DNA of 7,002 nucleotides from an uncultured Bacilli bacterium. Lineage in GTDB: Bacteria; Bacillota_I; Bacilli_A; RF39; UBA660. Location of the stretch: assembly GCA_947629075.1 (NCBI GenBank), contig CANRCI010000070.1:1-7002 (forward strand), read 5' to 3'. Below the pieces are notes generated by a model that had not been told where the DNA came from, ran no database searches, and was given only the letters and a program-made list of their open reading frames with translations. This document shows positions 1 to 5,782 of the stretch, in pieces (the stretch's first letter is position 1; every line of letters begins with the position of its first letter). Made by a program: the position numbers and the translations under genes.

Positions 1-22
1 AATCAACCCGAACGGATTGATT
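1..22 (-). terminator. Hairpin downstream of tRNA-Gly, possible terminator cut by the window edge
   Basis: Read on the minus strand, the arms AATCAATCCG and CGGGTTGATT form a 10-bp stem around a TT turn. One pair is a U·G wobble that would be a C/A mismatch in plus-strand RNA, so the fold suits a minus-strand transcript coming from tRNA-Gly. A terminator would need a U-run immediately after it, which lies outside the window. The assignment is inference. Confidence 0.35.
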
Positions 23-33
23 ATATATGTTAA

Positions 34-56
34 GTTCAAACTATAAAAGTTCGAAC
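34..56 (-). repeat. Imperfect inverted repeat (hairpin) just 3' of tRNA-Gly
   Basis: On the minus strand GTTCGAAC, a 7-nt loop and GTTTGAAC form an 8-bp stem with one G·U pair, starting 11 nt after the tRNA CCA end. No U-run follows, so it is not a convincing terminator by itself. It could be a 3'-trailer structure that guides processing. Confidence 0.3.
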
Positions 57-67
57 AGAAACGTCAC

Positions 68-141
68 TGGAGCGGACGAGGGGAATCGGACCCCCGTAGT
101 CAGCTTGGAAGGCTGGGGTTCTACCATTAAACTACGTCCGC
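68..141 (-). tRNA. tRNA-Gly (anticodon UCC)
   Basis: The minus strand folds into a complete 74-nt cloverleaf. It has acceptor arms GCGGACG/CGTCCGC, a D-arm GTTT/GAAC with the conserved GG in its loop, the anticodon loop CTTCCAA (TCC at 107-109), a 4-nt variable loop, a T-arm GGGGG/CCCCT, discriminator T and an encoded CCA at 68-70. It should read GGA and other GGN glycine codons. Two positions are odd. The T-loop is TCCGATT, so position 55 is C (base 89) where elongator tRNAs almost always have U (pseudouridine). The first anticodon-stem pair is C27·A43 instead of a Watson-Crick pair. The gene otherwise looks intact and has a strong promoter. It could be a normal tRNA with an unusual T-loop, a specialised glycine donor or an early decaying copy. 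Confidence 0.95.
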
Positions 142-204
142 ATATATTTAGTACAGCCTTATAATTAAAGGTTGCACGTTAAGTAGACATCTACCATTAT
201 ACTA
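120..204. repeat. 15-nt near-perfect direct repeat: tRNA-Gly D-arm and its own -10 region
   Basis: Bases 120-134 (tctaccattaaacta, inside the tRNA-Gly D-arm) recur at 190-204 (tctaccattatacta) with one mismatch, 70 nt apart. On the minus strand the upstream copy contains the TATAAT of the tRNA promoter. The offset is close to the tRNA gene length, which fits a remnant of a duplicated tRNA 5' end. No further tRNA similarity is visible around the outer copy. Confidence 0.6.
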
Positions 205-223
205 TACAAAAATTAAAAGTCAA
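196..223 (-). promoter_or_regulatory. Promoter of tRNA-Gly
   Basis: On the minus strand TTGACT (218-223), a 16-nt spacer and TATAAT (196-201) form a near-consensus vegetative sigma-factor promoter. Transcription would begin near base 189, about 48 nt upstream of the mature tRNA. A perfect 12-nt palindrome, GTAGACATCTAC (183-194), lies at the predicted start. Confidence 0.8.
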
Positions 224-326
224 TACCCTTTTTAGAAAAAAATTTTACTCTCTAAATCATTATATGCCCAAATTTATAACACTTTACCAATTATTTTTAA
301 TATCATTTTTTTTACTACATATATTG

Positions 327-335
327 TGGTATAAT
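327..335 (+). promoter_or_regulatory. Extended -10 promoter of the PopT-family gene
   Basis: TGG followed by TATAAT (330-335) is a TGn-extended -10 element. The bases at -35 are a T-run (about 306-313) with no consensus match, as is common for extended -10 promoters. The predicted start near 342 leaves a leader of about 28 nt before the ATG at 370. Between the tRNA promoter and this one (224-326) I see only AT-rich DNA. Confidence 0.65.
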
Positions 336-369
336 GAATCTATACTTGATAGAACTATGGAGGAGTGAA

Positions 370-1236
370 ATGAAAGATAATTTATTACTAGTATTAAAGG
401 GATATATCATGGGAATTGCTAATATAATACCCGGAGTTAGTGGTGGGACATTAGCAATTATTTTAGGTATTTATGAAAGATTTATCGGTGCGATTAGTCA
501 TTTCTTTTCTAATTTAAAAGAAAATGTTAAATTCTTAATTCCAATTGCTATTGGTATGGTTTTGGCCATTGTGACCTTGAGTCGTATTATTGATTATTCG
601 TATGATCATTTTCCAATCCCAACCTGTCTATTTTTTGTAGGCTTAGTACTAGGTGGTATTCCAATGTTAGTTTCCAAAGTAAAAGGTAAAGAGGAGAGCA
701 AGCACATTTCCAGTTACATCATCTTTATGATTACTTTTGCAGTTGTTATAATTGTCGCTTGTTCCAAATTACTATTCAATTTGGATATGACTGTCAATTT
801 GAGTAAACTATCAATGCTTGGATACTTACTATTGTTCTTAGTTGGAATGATAGCTGCTGCAACGATGATTATACCAGGGGTAAGTGGTTCATTAGTACTC
901 ATGATGTTAGGATATTATTATCCAATAATCAATCTAATTAAACAATTAACTCAATTTAAAGACCTATATCACAATATGTTAGTTGCTACTACTTTTGGTA
1001 TTGGTGTTCTATTAGGAATCATTCTCATTTCTAAACTAATCGAATTTCTATTTAAAAAATATGAAGTTAAGACTTATTTCGGCGTGTTGGGATTCATCTT
1101 TGCATCAGTCATCGCTATTCCGATTTCGACATATTTAGAAGTTAAAAACTTAATCGTCGACGTTCCCCAGATCATTATCGGCTTAATCGTTATGTTAATC
1201 GGTATTGCTATAAGTTACAAACTAGGTGATCAATAA
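370..1236 (+). CDS. popT: DUF368 / PopT-family polyprenyl-phosphate transporter
   Basis: This is a 288-residue, very hydrophobic membrane protein. The family hallmark appears twice: IIPGVSGGT at residues 19-27 and IIPGVSGS at 167-174, each followed by a hydrophobic stretch with LGxY. This is the internal duplication typical of DUF368. Further likely membrane segments lie near residues 56-72, 85-101, 115-133, 149-166, 203-221, 236-254 and 266-283. Members of this family (PopT) were shown in 2022-23 work to translocate undecaprenyl phosphate across the cytoplasmic membrane, recycling the carrier of peptidoglycan and teichoic-acid precursors. The ATG at 370 is chosen because GGAGG lies at 359-363. 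An in-frame ATG at 334 lies inside the -10 element. A DedA-family gene, from the other known C55-P translocase family, follows 54 nt downstream beyond a terminator. Family assignment is firm. Substrate is inferred from the family. Confidence 0.92.
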   Translation: MKDNLLLVLKGYIMGIANIIPGVSGGTLAIILGIYERFIGAISHFFSNLKENVKFLIPIAIGMVLAIVTLSRIIDYSYDHFPIPTCLFFVGLVLGGIPMLVSKVKGKEESKHISSYIIFMITFAVVIIVACSKLLFNLDMTVNLSKLSMLGYLLLFLVGMIAAATMIIPGVSGSLVLMMLGYYYPIINLIKQLTQFKDLYHNMLVATTFGIGVLLGIILISKLIEFLFKKYEVKTYFGVLGFIFASVIAIPISTYLEVKNLIVDVPQIIIGLIVMLIGIAISYKLGDQ

Positions 1237-1258
1237 AGAGAGTAGTTCTCTTTTTTTT
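1235..1258 (+). terminator. Intrinsic terminator after popT, possible attenuator before the DedA gene
   Basis: AAAGAGA (1235-1241) and TCTCTTT (1247-1253) form a 7-bp stem with a GTAGT loop, and the T-run continues to 1258. The stem starts inside the popT stop codon. It is short and AT-rich, so partial read-through into the DedA gene is plausible. Confidence 0.75.
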
Positions 1259-1290
1259 ATGAATTAATATACTTTAATACGGAGGTATTT

Positions 1291-1899
1291 ATGGATAACT
1301 ACGTATTAGATTTAATTAGTAACTACGGATATTTTGGTATGTTTTTAGGAATGGTTTTAGAGGCAGTTATAATTGTAATTCCTTCCGAGTTAATTCTCGC
1401 TACCGGTGGAATTTTAGCTGGTCGAAAAATATTTACTCTGTTCGGTGCTTTTTTAACCGGTCTTTTGGGAAGTGTTTTTTGTGCAGTTATCATCTATTAT
1501 ATGGGTTATTTTGGTGGTAGTGGATTTGCTAAAAAATACGGTAAATATTTTTTTATGAAAGATGAAGAAGTAGATAAGAGTAATAGTTGGTTTGATAAAT
1601 ATGGATTGATAGCGTGTTGTGTTGGTCGAAATGTTCCCATTGTCAGGACCTTAATATCTCTACCCATTGGCATAAGTAGAGTTTCTTTTAAAAAGTTTTT
1701 ACTCTATACCACTATCGGAAGTATTCCTTGGACTTTTGTCTTTGTCTATTTTGGTTATGCTTTAGGTAATAATTGGACTATTCTTACTACTTATACTGAT
1801 AAGATGAAGACACCGATTAAAATATTAATTTTTTTACTCATCGTTTCCTATCTTTACAAGTGGCTAAAGAAAGTTTATTTCAAAATAAAAAAAGGGTAG
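1291..1899 (+). CDS. DedA-family membrane protein, UptA-like candidate C55-P translocase
   Basis: This 202-residue membrane protein has the DedA (SNARE-associated/VTT) layout. It shows the acidic residue E24, then P31-S32-E33 in the first re-entrant segment, a glycine-rich YYMGYFGG stretch near 69-76, and the conserved G112-R113-x2-P116-x2-R119 motif. Membrane helices follow near 134-156 and 175-192, with a basic C-terminus. DedA proteins act in envelope lipid traffic. UptA members move undecaprenyl phosphate to the inner leaflet, others move phosphatidylethanolamine or affect proton-motive force. The start is fixed by GGAGG at 1281-1285. A TATACT at 1268-1273 could be a -10, but it has no good -35 and would start transcription almost at the ribosome site, so read-through from popT is the likelier source. 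The stop codon touches that of the convergent Nudix gene. The UptA role rests on family and neighbour, because DedA paralogues differ in substrate. Confidence 0.88.
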   Translation: MDNYVLDLISNYGYFGMFLGMVLEAVIIVIPSELILATGGILAGRKIFTLFGAFLTGLLGSVFCAVIIYYMGYFGGSGFAKKYGKYFFMKDEEVDKSNSWFDKYGLIACCVGRNVPIVRTLISLPIGISRVSFKKFLLYTTIGSIPWTFVFVYFGYALGNNWTILTTYTDKMKTPIKILIFLLIVSYLYKWLKKVYFKIKKG

Positions 1900-1908
1900 T
1901 TATCCCTT
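1881..1908 (-). terminator. Intrinsic terminator of the Nudix gene, inside the DedA gene 3' end
   Basis: Read on the minus strand, AAGGG (1904-1908) and CCCTT (1892-1896) form a stem with a 7-nt loop holding the Nudix stop codon, followed by a T-run and ATTTTG (1881-1891). The T-run is the complement of the lysine codons at the DedA C-terminus. On the plus strand the hairpin is followed by ATAAAAAA, so it should not work as an intrinsic terminator for the DedA gene. Confidence 0.7.
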
Positions 1909-2334
1909 ATAAAAAACTCCTTCTTTAAAGCATTCAATCGTCTTTTTACTAGCTGAGAAAATGTTATCTGGCAATTTATCTAAATCAAACCAACGCCACT
2001 CGACGATTTCATCTGGTTCCATTACTTTAACTTCGCCCTTTACTTCATGAGCGATCATTCCCACTGAAATGTAATGGTTGTATTGATTGAGATCCGTCTG
2101 AACACAGAAAACCTCTAACGAATCAACATCTAAATTGGTCTCTTCTTTACATTCTCTAATTCCGGCTTCTTCAAAACTCTCACCATATTCGATATTTCCA
2201 CCAGGCATCGTCCAAGTGCCTTCCTCATGTAGTTCACTGTCAGCGAGTAGAGGATCACTGTTTCTAAGTCCTAAAAGAATTTTTTGGTCTTTAATAATTA
2301 TGACCCCACATCCAGCTCCGATATGTCTTTTCAT
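1900..2334 (-). CDS. Nudix hydrolase, NUDT15/MutT-like
   Basis: This 144-residue protein is one Nudix domain. The Nudix box runs G46-x5-E52-x7-R60-E61-C62-K63-E64-E65-T66-N67-L68, so the metal-binding and catalytic R60, E61, E64 and E65 are present. The usual glycine near the end of the box is Asn67. The family hydrolyses nucleoside diphosphates linked to another group, releasing phosphate or a nucleotide monophosphate. The WTMPGG lead-in (41-46) and the late EPDEIVEWRWF stretch resemble NUDT15-type nucleotide sanitising enzymes, but substrate cannot be read from sequence. The start is supported by AGGTGG (2340-2345), 5 nt upstream. The gene lies 25 nt after the Rieske gene on the same strand, yet has a near-consensus promoter in the end of that gene, so it can be expressed alone or with it. 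Confidence 0.9.
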   Translation of the reverse strand: MKRHIGAGCGVIIIKDQKILLGLRNSDPLLADSELHEEGTWTMPGGNIEYGESFEEAGIRECKEETNLDVDSLEVFCVQTDLNQYNHYISVGMIAHEVKGEVKVMEPDEIVEWRWFDLDKLPDNIFSASKKTIECFKEGVFYKG

Positions 2335-2350
2335 TTATACCACCTAGAAC

Positions 2351-2379
2351 ATTATAAAATTATTTTTTCCTTTTATCAA
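2351..2379 (-). promoter_or_regulatory. Promoter of the Nudix gene, within the 3' end of the Rieske gene
   Basis: On the minus strand TTGATA (2374-2379), exactly 17 nt, and TATAAT (2351-2356) make a near-consensus promoter. The -35 lies in the last codons of the FAD/Rieske gene. The predicted start near 2344 falls on the ribosome-binding site (2340-2345), so the leader would be very short. Confidence 0.65.
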
Positions 2380-3826
2380 GCTTGATACTGTAAGTTGCTG
2401 GTCCCTTGACAACATTGCCATCGATATCAAAGCGTGAACCATGACATGGACAATCCCAGGTCTTTTCCACTTCGTTGAACATCAATTTACATTTCATGTG
2501 AGGGCATAAATTTCTAACGCGATGTTCTTTGCCTTTTTCATCGATGTATATTCCAATATCAATTCCATCTTCGTTTACAAACTTGACATTATCAGAATAA
2601 AAGTTTTTGTTCTTGTTGACATACGATGTCGAAAACGCTGCCATATTTTCCAGGTTATATCCCATTAGAGTAGGTAAATTTTTAATATCTCTTTTAGGGT
2701 CGAATAACGATTTATAATCACTATCTTTATTAGTTATTAGGTCAGCAATAATTTTTCCAGCGATTGTGCCATTCGTCATTCCCCAAGTATTATAACCAGT
2801 TCCAATATATAGATTTTTTTCTATTTCTCCGATTAAAGGCAAGGAGTCATTGGTCATTATATCTTGGTTAGACCAAACGTATTTAATTTGTTTAGAAATA
2901 TTTGTTTTGGTACTCCAAATTAGCTTTTCAAACTCTTTTTTATTATCCATATTCTTATCGAGAGCTTTGGAGTCAGTTAAATATATGATGTAGTTTTGAT
3001 CGTCGGAGTAATACCTAATCGAATGATTTTCTTTATCGAGATTTATGGCATTGAAAAGTTTGGGGTTAGAAGTAAGTGAAGCGCTGATGAAAGATTTTTC
3101 AATACTCGTTTTGAACGGGAAGAGATAGGGAAATAAAAAGAATGGGTAGTGCAGAGCAAGAACGATCTTTTTCGCTTTGATTTTATAGTTTTTATCAGTT
3201 ATAGCAATAAAGGTTCCATCTTCTAAATTTCTGATATCAGTAATTCTCGTCTTTTCATAAATTTCATTTTTTAACGTTTTCGATAACTCTCTTACATATT
3301 TAACGGAATTAAAAGTGGCGGTATTATCAACTCTAATTGCATATTTACATGGGAAATTAATTGGTAACTTATCTAGTTCTTTTACTGTTACTTCTTTTTC
3401 TAAAAATTCTTTTTCGCGTTTAACTTTAGGAATATTTAAGCTTGATGTAGTAAAGAGATAAGAACTATTACTTTCAAAATTACATTTAATATTATTTTCA
3501 ATTATTATGTTTTTGACGTAATCAATTGCTTCTCTTTGCGCTTTTAAATAGAGTTTTGCATCCTTTATGCTATAATTGTCCAATATTTTTCCATAGATTC
3601 CATCTTGTAAATAGGTTAGTTTACCAGTAGTTCTAGCCGTAGTTGATGAAGCTATTTCTTTACCTTCCACTAAAACTACTTTTAAATCTTCATCTTTTAA
3701 AAAGTGAGCCACTGAAATTCCAGTAATTCCACCACCGATAATTAATATATCAGTATCAATATCACTTTTTAATGTTGGATAATTACATTTCTTAATTCCT
3801 TTTAACCAAATTGGTTTATTAATCAT
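2360..3826 (-). CDS. FAD-dependent oxidoreductase with C-terminal Rieske [2Fe-2S] domain (YhfW-like)
   Basis: This 488-residue soluble two-domain protein resembles B. subtilis YhfW, whose physiological reaction I do not know to be established. Residues 26-54 form the dinucleotide-binding fold of D-amino-acid-oxidase-type flavoproteins: hydrophobic strand, GGGITG (31-36), and Glu54 for the FAD ribose. GTGYNTWGMTNG at 342-353 is the second FAD-contact segment of that family. The Rieske domain covers about 405-485. C441-x-H443 and C459-x2-H462 ligate the cluster. C446 and C461 match the extra disulfide pair of respiratory-type Rieske proteins. An electron path between FAD and cluster is inferred. 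There is no signal peptide or membrane segment, so it should be cytoplasmic. The ATG at 3826 follows GGTGA (3831-3835) at 4 nt. The gene is divergent from typA and lies upstream of the Nudix gene. Confidence 0.92.
   Translation of the reverse strand: MINKPIWLKGIKKCNYPTLKSDIDTDILIIGGGITGISVAHFLKDEDLKVVLVEGKEIASSTTARTTGKLTYLQDGIYGKILDNYSIKDAKLYLKAQREAIDYVKNIIIENNIKCNFESNSSYLFTTSSLNIPKVKREKEFLEKEVTVKELDKLPINFPCKYAIRVDNTATFNSVKYVRELSKTLKNEIYEKTRITDIRNLEDGTFIAITDKNYKIKAKKIVLALHYPFFLFPYLFPFKTSIEKSFISASLTSNPKLFNAINLDKENHSIRYYSDDQNYIIYLTDSKALDKNMDNKKEFEKLIWSTKTNISKQIKYVWSNQDIMTNDSLPLIGEIEKNLYIGTGYNTWGMTNGTIAGKIIADLITNKDSDYKSLFDPKRDIKNLPTLMGYNLENMAAFSTSYVNKNKNFYSDNVKFVNEDGIDIGIYIDEKGKEHRVRNLCPHMKCKLMFNEVEKTWDCPCHGSRFDIDGNVVKGPATYSIKLDKRKK
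2374..2387. repeat. 14-bp perfect palindrome overlapping the Nudix promoter -35
   Basis: TATCAAGCTTGATA equals its own reverse complement over all 14 bases. Its left half is the -35 hexamer of the Nudix promoter on the minus strand, and it encodes residues near the Rieske protein C-terminus. The placement is what a repressor operator would have, but no regulator gene is present and chance cannot be excluded. Confidence 0.5.
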
Positions 3827-3833
3827 ATTATCA

Positions 3834-3848
3834 CCATTATCATTATGG
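3834..3848. promoter_or_regulatory. Imperfect palindrome with ATAATG repeats before the FAD-Rieske gene
   Basis: CCATTATCATTATGG is symmetric except for one base pair. On the minus strand the leader reads as tandem CATAAT-GATAAT followed by another GATAAT. This hexamer pattern recalls Fur/PerR-type sites, but I count only 9 of 14 matches to a 7-1-7 box. It lies in the leader close to the ribosome-binding site. This is a weak candidate only. Confidence 0.2.
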
Positions 3849-3885
3849 TCGGTACTAGTTTATCTTATTCAGCTAAAAATATAAA

Positions 3886-3915
3886 ATTATACTTTTTATT
3901 GCTTTTCTAAAAAGT
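3886..3915 (-). promoter_or_regulatory. Probable promoter of the FAD-Rieske gene
   Basis: TATAAT on the minus strand (3886-3891) has only a poor -35, for example ACTTTT at 3910-3915 with an 18-nt spacer. The start would be near 3879, giving a leader of about 50 nt. It is interleaved with the divergent typA promoter. Confidence 0.4.
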
Positions 3916-3926
3916 TGTGTTATAAT
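3899..3926 (+). promoter_or_regulatory. Promoter of typA
   Basis: TTGCTT (3899-3904), a 16-nt spacer and TATAAT (3921-3926), preceded by TGT, form an extended -10 promoter with a partial -35. Transcription would begin near 3933, about 20 nt before the ATG. Confidence 0.7.
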
Positions 3927-3952
3927 TGTTAAGGGTTTGAGAGGTGTATAAT

Positions 3953-5761
3953 ATGGAAAAGAGAAATATAGCGATTATTGCCCATGTCGATCACGGTAAG
4001 ACGACTTTGGTCGATGAAATATTGAAGTTTAGTGGAACATTTAGAGATAATGAAGATTTAACCGATGTATCTATGGACTCTAATCAATTAGAAAAAGAAC
4101 GTGGTATTACCATATTAGCTAAAACGACAGCGATTAATTATAAAAATTACCGTATTAATATTATGGATACACCAGGACATGCTGATTTTGGTGGCGAAGT
4201 GGAACGTATTATGAATATGGTCGATGGTGTATTGTTAGTTGTCGATGCTTATGAAGGAACTATGCCTCAGACTAGATTCGTATTAAAGAAAGCTTTAGAA
4301 GCTAAAGCTCGTCCGATTGTCGTTATCAATAAAGTTGATAAAGAGAGTGCGCGATGTGCTGAAGTAGTTGATGAAGTATTAGATTTGTTTATCGAGCTAG
4401 GAGCAGATGAAGATCAATTAGATTTCCCAGTAGTATATGCTTCAGCTGTAAATGGAACTAGTAGTCTAAGTGATGATTTGTCTACGCAAAAGCCTGGTTT
4501 TGAAGAATTATTAGATTTAATTATCAGTGAAATTCCGGCCCCAAGTGGTGATCCAAATAGTGATTTACAATTCCAACCAGCTCTTTTGGATTACAATGAT
4601 TACGTTGGAAGAATTGGTGTTGGTCGCATCCATAATGGTAAATTAAAAGTAGGGCAAATGGTATCTTGTGTTAGATTGGATGGAACTATTAAGCAATTCC
4701 GTGTTCAGAAGTTATTTGGATATCTAGGACTAAAAAGAATTGAAATAGAAGAGGCTGAAGCTGGTGACATTTGTGCAGTCGCTGGACTTGCTGATATTTC
4801 GGTTGGTGAAACTCTTTGTGAAGTAGGTAAAGAAAAAGCGCTACCAGTTTTACATATCGATGAACCGACTTTACAGATGACCTTTGGGGTTAATACTTCA
4901 CCATTCTGTGGTCGTGATGGAAAACTTCTAACTGCCCGTAAGATTGAAGAACGACTTAATCGTGAATTACAGAAAGATGTAAGCCTAAGAGTTCAACCAA
5001 ATGACAGTGAAAGTTGGATTGTTTCTGGACGTGGAGAGTTACACCTTAGCATTTTAATTGAGAATATGCGTCGTGAAGGATTTGAATTACAAGTTAGTAA
5101 ACCAGCTGTTATCATCAGAGAAGAAGATGGCATAAAACAAGAACCATATGAAGAACTACAAATTGAATGTCCTGAAGACTCAGTAGGAAGTGTCATTGAA
5201 GAATTGGGACACCGTGGTGCGATTATGGATAACATGACTAGTCAAAATGGACAGACAAGACTTTTGTATACAATTCCATCTCGTGGATTAATCGGATTTA
5301 CAACTATGTTTATGACTATGACTAAAGGTTATGGAATAATTAATCATACGTTTAAAGAATATCGTCCGATGACAACGGTTGAAATAGGAGAGAGAAAACT
5401 TGGTGTTTTAGTTTCGATGGAAAATGGTAAATCTACTGCTTATGCTTTAGGTGGTTTAGAAGACCGTGGAATCATGTTTATCGAACCTGGTGTTGAAGTT
5501 TATGAGGGAATGATTGTTGGTGAACATACGCGTGATAATGATTTAGCTGTAAACGTTGTCAAAGGAAAAAATTTGACCAATGTTCGTGCTAGTGGAAGTG
5601 ATCACACTGTCGTTTTAAAAAGGCCACGACCAATTACTTTGGAATATGCTCTTGACTATATCAATTCCGATGAGTTAGTCGAAGTTACACCAAATAGTAT
5701 TAGACTTCGTAAAAAAGTATTGAATACGATTGAGAGAAAGAAATTAGATGCTAGAAAATAG
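3953..5761 (+). CDS. typA: Ribosome-associated translational GTPase TypA/BipA
   Basis: This 602-residue protein has the usual TypA length. It carries all GTPase motifs at the N-terminus: G1 AHVDHGKT (10-17), G2 RGITI (50-54), G3 DTPGH (72-76), G4 NKVD (126-129) and a G5-like ASAVNG. The RGIT and DTPGH spacing is that of EF-G/LepA-type factors. The rest is the EF-G-like beta-barrel and alpha/beta domains plus the TypA-specific C-terminal domain with ERKLGVLVSMENGKSTAYAL. It binds the ribosome at the EF-G site and supports 50S assembly and growth under cold or stress. I take the ATG at 3953 as the start. GAGAGGTG at 3939-3946 is its ribosome site, and an in-frame GTG at 3944 lies within it. It has its own promoter and terminator, so it appears monocistronic. 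Nothing is missing. Confidence 0.97.
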   Translation: MEKRNIAIIAHVDHGKTTLVDEILKFSGTFRDNEDLTDVSMDSNQLEKERGITILAKTTAINYKNYRINIMDTPGHADFGGEVERIMNMVDGVLLVVDAYEGTMPQTRFVLKKALEAKARPIVVINKVDKESARCAEVVDEVLDLFIELGADEDQLDFPVVYASAVNGTSSLSDDLSTQKPGFEELLDLIISEIPAPSGDPNSDLQFQPALLDYNDYVGRIGVGRIHNGKLKVGQMVSCVRLDGTIKQFRVQKLFGYLGLKRIEIEEAEAGDICAVAGLADISVGETLCEVGKEKALPVLHIDEPTLQMTFGVNTSPFCGRDGKLLTARKIEERLNRELQKDVSLRVQPNDSESWIVSGRGELHLSILIENMRREGFELQVSKPAVIIREEDGIKQEPYEELQIECPEDSVGSVIEELGHRGAIMDNMTSQNGQTRLLYTIPSRGLIGFTTMFMTMTKGYGIINHTFKEYRPMTTVEIGERKLGVLVSMENGKSTAYALGGLEDRGIMFIEPGVEVYEGMIVGEHTRDNDLAVNVVKGKNLTNVRASGSDHTVVLKRPRPITLEYALDYINSDELVEVTPNSIRLRKKVLNTIERKKLDARK

Positions 5762-5782
5762 TTTTATATTTTCTAGTTTTTT
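5751..5782 (+). terminator. Intrinsic terminator of typA
   Basis: CTAGAAAATA (5751-5760) and TATTTTCTAG (5767-5776) form a perfect 10-bp stem with a 6-nt loop, followed by six Ts (5777-5782). The left arm consists of the last typA codons and most of the stop codon. Confidence 0.88.

Noticed and set aside
142..333. Riboswitch or small ORF in the 192-nt gap between tRNA-Gly and popT
   Set aside because: Apart from two promoters and a 12-nt palindrome it is AT-rich DNA with no conserved aptamer motif and too little leader before popT.
334..369. Upstream ATG for popT adding 12 residues
   Set aside because: It overlaps the TATAAT element and would precede the predicted transcript start. GGAGG fits the ATG at 370.
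714..902. Minus-strand open frame of 62 codons inside popT
   Set aside because: It is antisense to a well-supported membrane protein, including its second IIPGVSG motif, and has no domain or own context.
2135..2347. Plus-strand open frame of 70 codons opposite the Nudix gene
   Set aside because: It is the complement of the Nudix box region. Its Ser/Pro-rich product looks like a frame shadow.
3834..3848. Definite Fur or PerR box
   Set aside because: Only 9 of 14 positions match a 7-1-7 consensus, in very AT-rich DNA. It is kept only as a weak candidate.
3944..3952. GTG start for typA adding 3 residues
   Set aside because: The GTG is part of the ribosome-binding site. The protein begins MEKRNIAIIAH as TypA normally does.
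4993..5235. Minus-strand open frame of 80 codons inside typA
   Set aside because: It is antisense to conserved typA sequence, with no ribosome site or recognisable product.
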